Positions 24,652-36,795 of a stretch of 64,000 bases of DNA are shown here, one piece after another. The stretch is from Oreocharis arfaki (taxonomy: Eukaryota; Chordata; Aves; Passeriformes; Paramythiidae), in NCBI GenBank assembly GCA_013398015.1, contig VZRR01010833.1:682001-746000 (forward strand), in the 5' to 3' direction. The notes beneath the pieces were generated by a model that worked only from the letters and a program-made list of their open reading frames with translations, was not told the origin of the DNA and made no database searches. The translations under genes were made by a program, and so were the position numbers. Every line of letters begins with the position of its first letter. Position 1 is the first letter of the stretch.

Positions 24652-27600
24652 CTAAAAAATAAAAACACAGCCAGTCTAGATTAACCATAGCATAAGCAAT
24701 AAGACTGAATAGTCCTAAAGCTCCATGGGAAACTGTAAAACACCAGTAGAAAAGTTTCTGCTCAGAATTGGTGTGGGGGTAAGCATAAGTGTAGTAGCAG
24801 CTAAAGACAAAGAAGATCACCAGAAAAAACAAAAGCAAAGAGGGTTGGAAAGGAGTAATGCCATCAAAATAAACAGTTGTAGGTCACTTCATCTTGAAGG
24901 TTTCAATAAAATGAATAAAAAGCTAACACAAATTCATAGTAAGAAAGACAGGCATGAGAAATCTCATTTTAGAGGCTCTGTTGTTTTGTCTGTTTTACAC
25001 TACCAGCTGATGAAAAGTGCACTGGTTAACATTTTGTTCATACAGTATGTGGCATCAAAACCGTCTACTGACATGCCACAATGATACTGAGTTTAGAAAG
25101 ATGGAAAATTTTAAAAGAAGACTGCAATTGTGAGTTCTAAGCTAGCACTTATGTAGTAAAACACGTACAGAAATGAATTAAAAAGAAAAGCACAGTAGTA
25201 GTGACAGTTCCTAAACGTACAGGGAGGCACCTACCATTAGCAACAACACCCTACTGAATTAAAAACACCATATTCTCTAGCAATTTATTTTTTAATCTGG
25301 AAAGGTGTAATCCTTGGGATAACATAAGCAAATTCCAAGCAACCCTTCCCAGCATACAGCAGCTTCATTTCATCAGGCACTGACCAAATAAATAACAGGC
25401 AAAGCTCTACAATTAAAACAAGAAAAAACAAACAAAAATCCAAACCTACTGAAAATCGTAAAAGAAGAGATAAACTACATCTGGAGTTCCAATATTCATA
25501 GTTAATTTCATCTTTTTTTCTAGTAATATAAGCAAAACAATATCTGAGTTATCAAAATTACTTGATTGGGGGTTTTTTGTTTTTCTCTTTCTTCACCCAC
25601 CTACTTTACAGGTTGACTATTTTGTCCTGATCAGTATTGCTGACTATTCACTGACTCTCCAGCTTAATTTTATGTCCACATTCTCAGTTATCATAAACAT
25701 GACAGCGGACAAGATTGTGAGCCAGGTATGTCACTATCTGAGCTAACACATCACTTTATTGGTGGAAACCCGCTGTTCTTTTTACTGCAATAAACCTGCT
25801 GAAATCTATGCAATTTTAAGTCCCAAAAAGGGGACATTTTGCTCCTACATTTCAACTCAACATATAAAGTACGTCTACACTGCTCCCTGAAACTTTACGT
25901 GCAAAACTTTATGGACAATCAGTAAAAATAAAGGCTTAGTAGATCCAATGTCATCTTTCATTTTTCTTTTCAAATACTATCGGTCAACAACAAATGAATT
26001 GAATTAAACTTTGTCTGATTACTTGCAATGATATTTGAAATATGTTTTAATTTCATTGTGTTTTATTATGCCTTTCAATGTTAATGAAATATAACTGTAA
26101 GGATTCATAGAGAATGAACACTGAAAAACAATGAACAGCAAAATTGGGATATTGAGGGGGGTGAGAGTTTATTAACCTCTTGAAGAAACCCTCATTAAAG
26201 TCTTATTTTCTTTCTGTTTCAATACTAGGTTAGTTTTCTACTTCTCTATTCAGCACATAAAGAAAAAATAATAATCAAAGAGTGTTAATGAAGAGGTAGT
26301 TTTCTCCCTATCTTAATGAAACCTAGGCATTTAAATAATTATCTAGTTCTTGTTTTATTGTTTGCTTGGGTTTTTTTGGGATTTTTTCTTAAACTAAGCC
26401 ATAGGCAGTATTCGGCCAATATTTTCTGTCAAGTTATTCTACATGCCTCAAATACTCATCTTCCTTTATGACAGCATCAGGTATCATAACAAATTCTGTA
26501 GCAGGAAAATCACATTACAACTCTCTGTGGAGCCCAGGAATACCAAGAACACTGTGGATGTGCCTATGCTGAGGGTTTAACCTGTGGCATGAATGTGCCT
26601 TTGAAGTGGATTTCTCGATCCTCCCCCCTCACCGGACTTTGTTTTCCACCATGGACTGGTCTAGGAGTACAGACACCATTTTCTTTCAGGCTGTGACCAG
26701 TGTGGCAGGTGTAATGTGTTGAGTTGTTAAGTCACTGATTCCTTCTGCTCTACAATTTTCTGGAGTTACACAAACTAACCTTGTGTAGTCTGATCTTTCA
26801 AATTCAGTGGCCTTGACCTTAGCCAAAATGCATAGTGCAAGTCTATCCGATACAGCACGATGCCCACTTTGAGATATATGTGGGGAAAAGAATAGAGGTA
26901 AGAGTACAGGGGAAAAAGAGGTTCTCAGTATCTTGGCATTCATTTGGACACTACTGAAATTAGCAGGTATCTTATTTGTCAGAGCAGCAAATATCTTCTT
27001 CGATTGCTGCCCAGTAATCCCAACATAAATTAGAAACATAACAAAATTATTTTAAATAAGTGCACATCTGACACGAAGTTGCTGTAGTAACTTTGAGGGA
27101 GCTCTTCGCCCAGGTCTTTGCTTGATGGGATAGCCCCTTGATGAATTCTGCCCCGTGAGAAAGTTTCCAGCAATTTCAAATTAATTTGCTAGGTGACACC
27201 CTATTAAAAGGGTTGACAGGCAAGAGAGTAGTTACAGGATTTTGCTCCATCATTTAATTTCCTAAGAGAAGAAATGGTAATGACCACAATATAGCCTCCA
27301 ATGGTTTGCACACAAAAAAAGACCACAGTTATTATCTAGGCTGTGCAGGATCCAGGAGAAGAGCGTATTCCCAGAGCAGAACATGACCTCTGATCTTCAT
27401 CACGCAGGACAGGCTACTGCTGAAGCTAACAGGACTTGTAGATGCTCATGCCTATCAGTTTTAAGAGAATATCAAAGTCAATTTTTTTTAAAGTCCTGAT
27501 CAAGCCGTCATCCACATTCACTTTGCTTGCTGTGGGAGGATGCAGAGCTGTCTCTGGGAGACAGAGCTGACTGCTGGAATTGCACAATTTATGAACTGCC

Positions 27601-28777
27601 TGGGAAAGCAATCGTAATGCTACTTCTGGGCTGGGTGATGAATATGCTAATTAAACTTTTCACACATATGGCAAATTAAAATACATCATCAGTGGAAACT
27701 GCTGTTTCTCAAACATGTATAAACAACAAGAATCAGAGGCTACCTTTTTTCCATGACGCACTAACTATGAATTTTCAATGGTGTTAAAGTGGTGCATCCA
27801 AACTGATGAAAGCCTGCTGCTGAATAAGCCACATTGGCTTCTGTATTTCCAACAACATGTCAATTCAACCTGCTGAACAAAGTTACAGGCTGAAAAAGTG
27901 GCAAGGACTTGTCTACAGCCCCATCTGGACTATGAAAGTCTGTTGATATAGCTCAGAACTTAGAAAATTCATATTCCCTAGCTGAAACCAATATATTGAC
28001 TAAACCTCTGGTGTGTATGCCAATGGAAGATAAAGTTTGATGGCATGGCATATGTTATTTCAAGAGATGGTAACCATCCTAGCAGACACAGACAGGCTGT
28101 TTGACATATGCTGCACATATATTAGAAGGCCCAGACAAATACCTATAAATTTATCAGCAGCATTTTCAACAGAGCATTGGTCTATATTAAGAATCACAAG
28201 CACTGATTCAACTTCTCTGCTAACACTAGTAACACTTTTGGGATCAATTTCCCCATGATCTTATGTCCTTTGGACATATTCTGCAGGGACAGTAGGAGAA
28301 GCTCAGGGTAATTAAACCTGTGTTTTCCTGGTGAAATACAATGCAAAAATTGAATCTTAATTACAGCCTCAAGTTGAAAAAAATACAAATCCAAAATTAA
28401 TACAGTGAGTTGTTTCAAAACCTCTTGTTGTTTCAAGTTTCAAGTTTTTTCATGACCTCTTTTTAGCAAGACAGTATGTTAAAAGGAAATTAAAGAAGAG
28501 AAGTTATTCACAGGAAAAGAGATACACTAAGCAATTTCCCTTTACTGATCAAGACAAGGCAGTGATGTGTAACAAGCAAATACAATAAACCTAAAATCTA
28601 AAACTATTTGAACGCTTTTAATTTCAAACAAAATTTTCTGAAACAACCAGATATAAATCCCCACATACATTTAACTTGATAATGGAAAACTACATTCAAA
28701 TATTTTTTTCTTGTAGATGTAAAAGAGAGTAACTTGTAACGAGAATTCTCAGAGGTGGATTGTGTTATTCATGCACA

Positions 28778-30120
28778 TAGAATCATTAAGGTTGTAAAGG
28801 ACCTCCATGACGAAGCCCAATCTTTGGCCAAACAGCACCATGTCAGCTAAACAATAGCACTAAGTGCTTGGAACCTGAACAACTTGAACACTTCCAAGAA
28901 TGGTGACTCCACCACTTCCCTCATCAGCTACTTCCCCAGGCAGCATATTCATCCCTGATTCATTCAGTGAAAAAATTCTTCCTAATGTCCAACTTGAATC
29001 TCCCCTGGCTCAGCTTGAGACCATTTCCTCTTGTCCTGTCACCGGTTACATGGGAGAAGAGACAGACCCTCACCTGGCTACAACCTCCTTTCAGGTAGTT
29101 TGAGAGAGTGATAAGGTCTTCACCGAACCTCTTTTTCCCCAGACTGAACCACTGCAGCTCCCTCAGCTGCTCTTCATCAGACTTATGCTCCAGACCCTTC
29201 CCCCACTCCCCTGCCCTTCTCCAGACTCACTTCAGCCCCTCAGTGTCTTTCTTGAAGCGAGAGGCCCAGAACTGAACACAGGATTTGAGGTGTGGCCTCA
29301 CCAGTGTCAAGTACAGGAGGGCAATTACTGCTCTGGTCCTGCTGGCCACACTATTGCTGATACAGGCCAGGATGCCAATGGCTATCCATGCTGGCTCTTG
29401 TTCAGCCACTGCTGACCAGCACCCCGAGGTCCTTTTCCTCCAGTCACCTTTCCACCCACTCTTCCCCCAGCCTGCAGCTCTGCCTGGGGTTGTTGTGATG
29501 CCAGTGCAGGATCTGGCACTTGGCCTTGTTGAGACTCAAACAACTGGCCTCAGCCCATCACTCCAGCATGTCCAGATCCCTCTGCAGAGCCTTCCTGCCC
29601 TCCAGCAGATCAACACTCCTGCCCAACTTGATGTCGTCTGCAAATTGCAAACATTTCACCCTTTTAGAGAAGTGAATTCCACCTTTCTCCAATAAGACTG
29701 GTGACATATAAACTACCCCATAATCAAAAAGGCCAACATTTCCCTGATGACAACAATCTTTAAGCCGTGTATTGATCATGGGTTCTCCTGGACCTTTCAG
29801 CATTCTTCCCTGCTACCAAAGGCATTGAGGAAAACCACCTGTGTTCCTGTCCCTTCAACCAATCATCCCTGTGCCCTGAAGTCCTTTTTGATTGCCCTAG
29901 AACTTCTTGTCACTGCTGACCTGAACAACCAGAAGTGGGTAATAATCGGAGGGTCAAATCAGTTCAGGGAATCTCTTAAGAATATATCTTATCTGGACCC
30001 CAGGGAGGCAGAAGACTTCCCTGTGGGATGGATCCAGTTTTTATACAGGGCCCTCAGTTCCCCTTGGAAGGGGTCACCTACAACATTATGCTCTTTTATT
30101 AACAGTTGTAAATGTGAAAT
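28778..30120 (-). mobile_element. CR1 LINE with ORF1 remnant joined to ORF2 3' half
   Basis: This is the longest CR1 copy, on the minus strand and in the same orientation as DMD. The 3' end is at 28778 (plus-strand CATAGAATCATTAAGGTTGT). The 3' half is continuous up to about 29720 and includes the reverse-transcriptase motif QFADDIKLG (FADD at 29633-29644). Upstream of it, 29750-30120 reads as a decayed ORF1 segment with VVGDPFQGE, where CR1 ORF1 esterase domains have a GDSL-like box, followed by AIKKDFRA. The central part of the element, between ORF1 and FADD, is absent. All frames are broken, so it is a dead copy. Confidence 0.87.
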
Positions 30121-33025
30121 CTAGCAAGGTTCATTGAAACATTCACACCTCTCAAGTTACTATTCCCACACATTAAGAAAAAAGCCATAAATAAGTGGTG
30201 AGGTTCTGAGTGCCTCATTTTTTCCTCATATGCAAAAAAAAAAAAAAAAAAGAAGGGCAGTAGATAGAAAACATGAATATATTCCCATTTTCAAGAATTC
30301 TGATTCTAAAAAAGTGACCTCATTTTTTCCTTTGACTCAGCTCTGCACATTCCCATTCATGAAGCAGGATAACAAGCTAAACCACCACAAAGAAGAGCGG
30401 TCAGAGGAGACTTAATTAAAATATATCAAAGTTCAGTTACACCACAGTAAGCATCATATCTTGATGGCAGGTCAGATAGAACAGTCAATGGCATTCTTGG
30501 GAGTCACTTCAGGTATTTATGCAATATTATTAGAATACATCCAAGAGATGCTATTAACAGTTCTGTGGCCATCCTGAGTTGGAACCTAATCCACTGGGGG
30601 AAAAATGCAATTGCTGGTATTTAAACTTCCTGAATAAAGACTTTAATCAATTTGGATAAAATCCAAGGAAAGGCAAGCTCTTACTGCTGTTCTTTTTTAC
30701 ATAACAGATGAAAAGATTTGATAACTCTCTGAATATTTTACTTATCTCTATATAGAAATAAAACGCTTTGTGAACATCTGAATTACAGAATTTAAATACA
30801 TCTTCCTGTCTAAGGGATTTATGAAAAATAGTTCAAAATAACCCCCTGAAGTAATTCAATTTGAAGACCATTCTATTAGTGGCCTAAGTCAAAGCTTAAT
30901 GTAAAACTGGTTTATCACTAAAATTACTCTGTAACTAGTGGACAAACAATTTTATGCACCTGCCTCTAAAAATGCCATTTTAATGATTAAATAAAATTAT
31001 CATTCTTTTCTCTATTACATTAACTGACTGATCTTTTAAATGTGTGAGAATAAAATTTGATCCCAAGACCATGATAGAAGCTATTTTAGTGCAGAAAGAA
31101 TATTGTGAGATATATTCAGCTGTTTAAAGTGAAGTATGCAAACAAAAGACACCTGATTTTAATGAGGGTCTGGAAAATTGATACAATTATAACTCTTGAT
31201 CAATATGGAAAATTTTTGAAATATTATGGAGAGGGAACAATCCATACACAGGAAAGACCAGTACATGAATGATCTCTTTCTTCTAAAAGTGCAATATTAG
31301 CATTCATAACTACTCTGTAGACCTAGGAGTGCAGCCTTTGTGCAGTTTGTAAAATATGCTGACACAATGTCTTTTAAAACCTGGTGTGTTTTTCATCATT
31401 CTGTTCCCTGAAATACGTCTTATTCCTGGTACTGGAAAAGGGAAGGAAAGAAAAGAACAAGGAAATCTGCCACAAAGAAATGGAAGTAAGAAGATCCCAA
31501 CATTTAAGCCATGCAAAGAGCCTGAAATTGCAAACCCAATGACTCTGCAAAGCAAAATGATGTTTTATCCACAGCATGTTTTCCTGCTGGCTATCAGAAA
31601 TTCGTGAAATTTCTGTACTTCTAGAGGAGATGAAATATAGTAATTTTTCCCCACACAGAGAAATCACTATCTATCCATTGCAGCTGTCTGTCCTGAAAAG
31701 GAAATTTCCTGGAGGTACTGAAGATAGATGAAATTATTAGCTGTAAAGACATGACCTGCAGATATGGTATATGAAAAAAATTAGGCTATGGTGGTCATAT
31801 ACAGATATAGCACAGTTAATCATCCAGTTGGATTGTGAAAAGGTGCAGTAAGAAGAATTCTTTGAGATTGGATGTGATTCAGAATATTTTATTTTGAGAC
31901 TGGACAGGACTCAAGATGAAATAGCTGCTCCTGTTCCACCAAGACTACAGATCCTCTTTGATTTCCAGCGCACAATATAAAAGAGATAATAAGAAACCCA
32001 AGAGAACTGACAAAGAAGTTGGCAGAAAATTTAGCAGAAAAACAAAATGAGAAATTCTTGCAAGAAAATAAGGAAAGTCCCAATAATTTTACTAGCTATC
32101 TCTCAGTATTGTGTGCTCTTAGATGCTAAAGAATAGAAGCTTTGGAGGAAGAAAAGTTATTTAGATTGACACAGTAACAGATATCGAATACACCACAAGC
32201 ACCTTGACTGGCAAATGAAATTTGGTTGTAAGTATAAAGATATTGAGCCATGAAAATTGTTTAATTCTTCTCGTAAACAGGAAAGAGAAACCAGAATTTA
32301 TTCTCTCTTATTGCAGAAGTAATGAAGTATTATTCAATAAACTGATTTAAATATAATTTAAATTGTGAGGGAAGCATTGACATATTTATTTTACCATCAA
32401 ATTCATGGTTACTTATTATTCTCTTTCTTAGTCAGGGCTTATATGCAAATCTTCCTCCTCTTTCCAAGTTTAGTAAAAGAATCATTTTCAGAGGAGTTTC
32501 TGGCTACAAAAGGGAATAAGAAAAGAAATCAAAATCAAAATCTGTTACTGGTCTAGCATTGATTTGTTTAATGTAATGTTTTTAGATACACCCATCTTAT
32601 GGTATTAGTCTTTCATAAATCATTTTAAAAGAATGTGCAAGAGGATGCATTTCTACCACTTGTCTTCCAGAAGCTACAGTGCAATATTTCACCAGAAGGA
32701 ATGGCAAAGACTGCTCCAGTATACTGCTTCAACAGCAGAAGTGGAGGTAGAGTCCAGTAAATACAGTTTATGTTCTTATAGTATGGAAAGAATGCTGTTT
32801 GCTCATTTTCAATTGCCTGGTTTGCAAACGCAAATGGAGAAGTTATATCCACACTCTGAGAAGTGGCACCTCTTACTTTAATTTTCACAAATAAGTACAT
32901 TGTTGGAAGTTAATTTTTTGGAATCTCAACCATTGACTTCATCCCGAAAAAAGAAATTTCTTATTACAAAGAATGAAAAGTACTAGTAAGCAAATGCTAT
33001 TCCGCAGGGCCCGGGTTTACATGGA

Positions 33026-33653
33026 TGTATTGGGCACAGCTGGGATGAGCTTTCCTCACAGCAGCCTGGATGGCACTGTTTTGCATTTGTAATGAAAACA
33101 GTGTTGGTAACAGAGGCATCTTTTAGCTGTTGCTGAGTAGCACTCACACACCACCAAGGCCTTCTCTGTTTCTCATGCTGCCCCACCAGGAACAGGCTGG
33201 AGCTGCACAATAAATTGGAAGGGGACAATGTGGGAACAGCTGACCCCAACTGACCAAAGGAATATCCCAGACCATATGACCTAATGCTTAGCAATAGCAG
33301 CTGTGGGGAAGGATGAAGGGCGGACATCTGGAGTAAAGGAGTTTGTCCTTCCCCGTAACTGTTACTCGTGAACAAGCCCAGCTTTCCTGGAAATGGCTGA
33401 ACACCTGCCTACCCTTGGGACCTGGTGAATGAATTCCTTCTTTGCTTTGCTTGCATGAACAGGTTGTTTAACCTGTTAAACTGTCTTTATCTCAACCCAC
33501 CAGTTTTCTGGTTTGCCTTTGCAAAGGTGAAAACCTCTGGTTTTCACCTTTGCCCTTCTGGTTCTCTTCCCCATCCCACCGGGAAGGTGGGGGCAGGGGG
33601 GTGAGCAAGCAGCTGTGTGGGGCTGAGCTGCCTGCCATCATTAACCCACAACA
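33026..33653 (+). mobile_element. Solo LTR of a common avian endogenous retrovirus family
   Basis: The sequence matches a widespread avian LTR family. It contains CTGACCAAAGGAATATCCCA, GGAAATGGCTGAACACCTGC, AACTGTCTTTATCTCAACCC and a 3' end of GGGCTGAGCTGCC...TTAACCCACAACA. The start is set at TGTATTGGGCACAGCTGGGA by analogy with the family start. Flanks ATGGA and ATAGG resemble a decayed 5-bp target duplication, but that is weak. No retroviral coding sequence accompanies it. A 33-bp inverted duplication at 33521-33553 is peculiar to this copy. Its sense strand is plus, antisense to DMD. Confidence 0.82.
33521..33553. repeat. Perfect inverted repeat, 15-bp arms, inside LTR
   Basis: GCAAAGGTGAAAACC (33521-33535) and GGTTTTCACCTTTGC (33539-33553) are exact reverse complements separated by TCT. 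The right arm corresponds to the normal LTR sequence and the left arm looks like an inverted copy of it. Confidence 0.9.
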
Positions 33654-36600
33654 ATAGGTTAGAAAGTATTCCCACCTGCCCTGCCAAGCATCTTGAAATG
33701 CAAAATTTTTCCAGTGAAACGCATTGGCTCTCTTTACAAGAGCATCTCACAAGAGTTAAGCTTTACAGCACTATACCCAATGTCAAAGCTACCTTTACTT
33801 GGAAGTTTAGCACAAAATCTGCAAGAAGATTGAGTGATTTCCACATTATCACTAATTTTAGTGTGAGAAAGAACTAAGATCACGTTAGGCATACATTTTT
33901 ATTTTTACTTCAATCAGCAAGTAAAAAATAAACCAATTCTTACTCAAATATCAGCCAAATCAAACATTCAAACATCTGTCAGGTGCCAAAAAAATTGTAA
34001 AGTTTCCAATGTACAAAAAACTATGAAGATATACATCACCTGTTTCTAATATTTATTACATAACAATCAATTCAAAGGAAATGAAGCCAAAGCTAGTAGG
34101 ACCTTGCGCAGCTATAAGTGTTAATTTGAATCCTCTTCAGATTCCAGTATTTTAAATTGCTTGTGATCAGTAGAGAAAAACACATAATCTTACAAAAGAA
34201 GAGTTACTGTTTCATAAATAATATGCTACTATCAAGAGGAGTAACGTCCAAGACCTTTAAAGAAGCGTGTTTTGAAGAGATAGAATGTTTTCTGTGAAGA
34301 AAAGAGCATATGAAGATGGTGAGAATGTCAGAAAACTGTGTTTTGGTGAATAGGAGAGGAAATTTCCTATCTCAGAAAACCTAACTACACTGAAGCAAGC
34401 TCTAGTTTTGGTAGTGACATCACTAGAGCCTTGGCAAACTGGCCCATCGTTCCTCTGTTTGCTCTTGTATTTATTTGTTTGTTTGTATTAAGCACACTTT
34501 GAAAAGTACCTGAGCTGTTATCAATAGTACAAGGAGGAAGCCAAAAAACAAAGCTGAGATAAAAGCTCACTAACTTCTAACCAACTCATGCACACTTTGA
34601 AAAAGCTCACGCTTTCAACAACGAAATCACATCTTGATTTACTACCCATTATTTCCTAGAAAAATACTACTACACACAAAATACGTGATCACCTTTTGAA
34701 AATCTTTACTCTCCTGAGATGCTGAGATGCTGGGACACAGCGTTTGCAAACCATCCTTATGGCTGCAAAGTCTGATACAGAGACAGTTTACAAGGATTAT
34801 CATTGGGAAAGTTTTGCCCCATTTTCACAATCCACCTGCAGCTAATATTGTTTAATATCCTTTCAATTGGAATAGATATCTTTAGAAGAGATTTGGACAC
34901 AGATTGTTTAAAATTTAAATGCTCAGAGCTCACAAACAAAGCATTGAGCAGGTTGCTCCTCAACGTCCCATAAGAAAATTTCTGGAAAGAACAATAACTG
35001 ATTTAGGCACAGAATATCAAGCTACAGGTTCTATGAATTGACTGACACATACTCCAGGTCTGAAAGTGAATTAAAAACAGGAGTAGTTTAAATAAAATTT
35101 AAATTTCATCATCAGAAGTTTTTCCAGTTCAGCTTTTTGCCAAATCAGGCATTGATGCCAGAATACGAGACAGATCTCTGAGGTACATATTCCTAATGTG
35201 CTCTTGTAGACAAACTACACTACCTCTTATTGTTTATAAAAAACTATTCCTTTAAAAGTACTTTAGCAAAATGAAAAGGTAAAAGAATCAGTAAAGTGTT
35301 AAAATCTGACTTATCTGGGCCTAGATTGTCAAAAAAACCTGACAAATGATGACTGATGGAAGGAAAAGTACAGCAAAGTCCAGTTGGCATTCTCTTGTGG
35401 GTGAATTTTATTTATTGAGAATCAGGTTTGCTACTCTTCAGCCATGCTCTTCTCTCCTGTTCTAACTTAAGGTTGTCAAGTATATAATGAAGTGATTGAC
35501 AAGAGTTGACAGCCTTCTTTTTGTCATTCAGTTATCAAAGACAAAATCCAAATACATGTTGGTTTTTTTCAAAAAAAAGAGTTATTCATTTTTGTTAAGG
35601 ATGGCCAGTTTTTATCTGCCAAAAAGAAACATAATATGCTATTTTAAATATGATAAGTGACCACCACAGACAGTATAAATGCTACACAGAGAGAGAGTTT
35701 GAAGCAGTATAAGCAGAAATCAAAGCTGTATAAGCCTTGGAAAAGGACTCAAGTGTAGAGGAGTACAGGAGGGGTGAGTGATGACCCAGAGGTAAGGAGG
35801 CAGTAAAGGGAAAAGATTGGGAAACTGAGTAAGCAGGGAGAAAGGACCATGAAGATTGCAAGAGGATTTGGAGTCAAAGGTGGCTGGAAAATATAAAATG
35901 GTTTGTTAGATTGTCTGGAGAAGATGATTTGAAAGGGTCAGCAGGGTTGTCAGTGAGCTAGCAGTAGAAACACGGATTTCTGCATTCTGTCAACTCACTT
36001 CCTATCCAGAAGCGTAATTTCTCCATCCATTCCTAAATGAGACTTGCATTTCTGTCCATCCTTTCCATGTCCTCATCATCTATAATAACCTAATTCTGTC
36101 ACAACCACCCTGAAAAACTGTTTTCCAGGGGCAACGGCAGTGCTGAAACAAAGACCTGAAGGAATTCCCAGAAAGTGCAGTTTTAACCTGTTCCTATGGT
36201 TAGAAGGAGGTATGATGACTCCTAAGGCTTTTAAAAGGTAGGAAGCGGAGGAGTAGGCACTACTACGCCCCTCTTTTCCTCTGTGCCCTCTCCCCATATC
36301 CTTCCTTCCATCCCACACATCCTGAGCTCTCCTGAAGAGCTAAGGAGCACCAGCTGCAGATATTTACAGAACCTGAAGGATAGGGTTGTCTCTTCAGGTT
36401 GGAATAGAGCATCTTCAGCTCCTCTCTTAACAACAGGGGAACTGGAATCAAGCTGAGAATCCCAGGCCATTTCATCCTAAAAAGACTAAATCATTGCAAT
36501 GGCAAAGAATTTGCAAAAGCATTAAATGTAAATGAACCCTACACAAATTTACGCAGTGGTAATATGTATATTATTAAAATAAAGTCTGGAAATGCAAAAG

Positions 36601-36760
36601 AAGAAAACCTAAACACTGTTTACTTGATGTATGCTTTTCTACACTGTGCATCTTGTTCAACCAGACAGAGAGGAATACGGAATAAGGTTGGGTAAATATC
36701 CATGTTTTCATTTCCTTATAAGAAGTTTTCTGTGTACTTTTTACATTTGCTGCCACTGAC

Positions 36761-36761
<1 letters not shown>

Positions 36762-36792
<31 letters not shown>
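36762..36792. repeat. Poly-A run (31)
   Basis: This is an uninterrupted run of 31 A in intron 48. No adjacent retrocopy or target duplication was recognised. Confidence 0.9.

Positions 36793-36795
<3 letters not shown>

Noticed and set aside
29285..29695. 136-codon plus-strand frame
   Set aside because: It is antisense to CR1 ORF2; the informative strand is minus, with the FADD motif.
31356..31607. Lysine-rich 83-codon frame
   Set aside because: No homology is recognised, and overlapping frames on the opposite strand are equally long.
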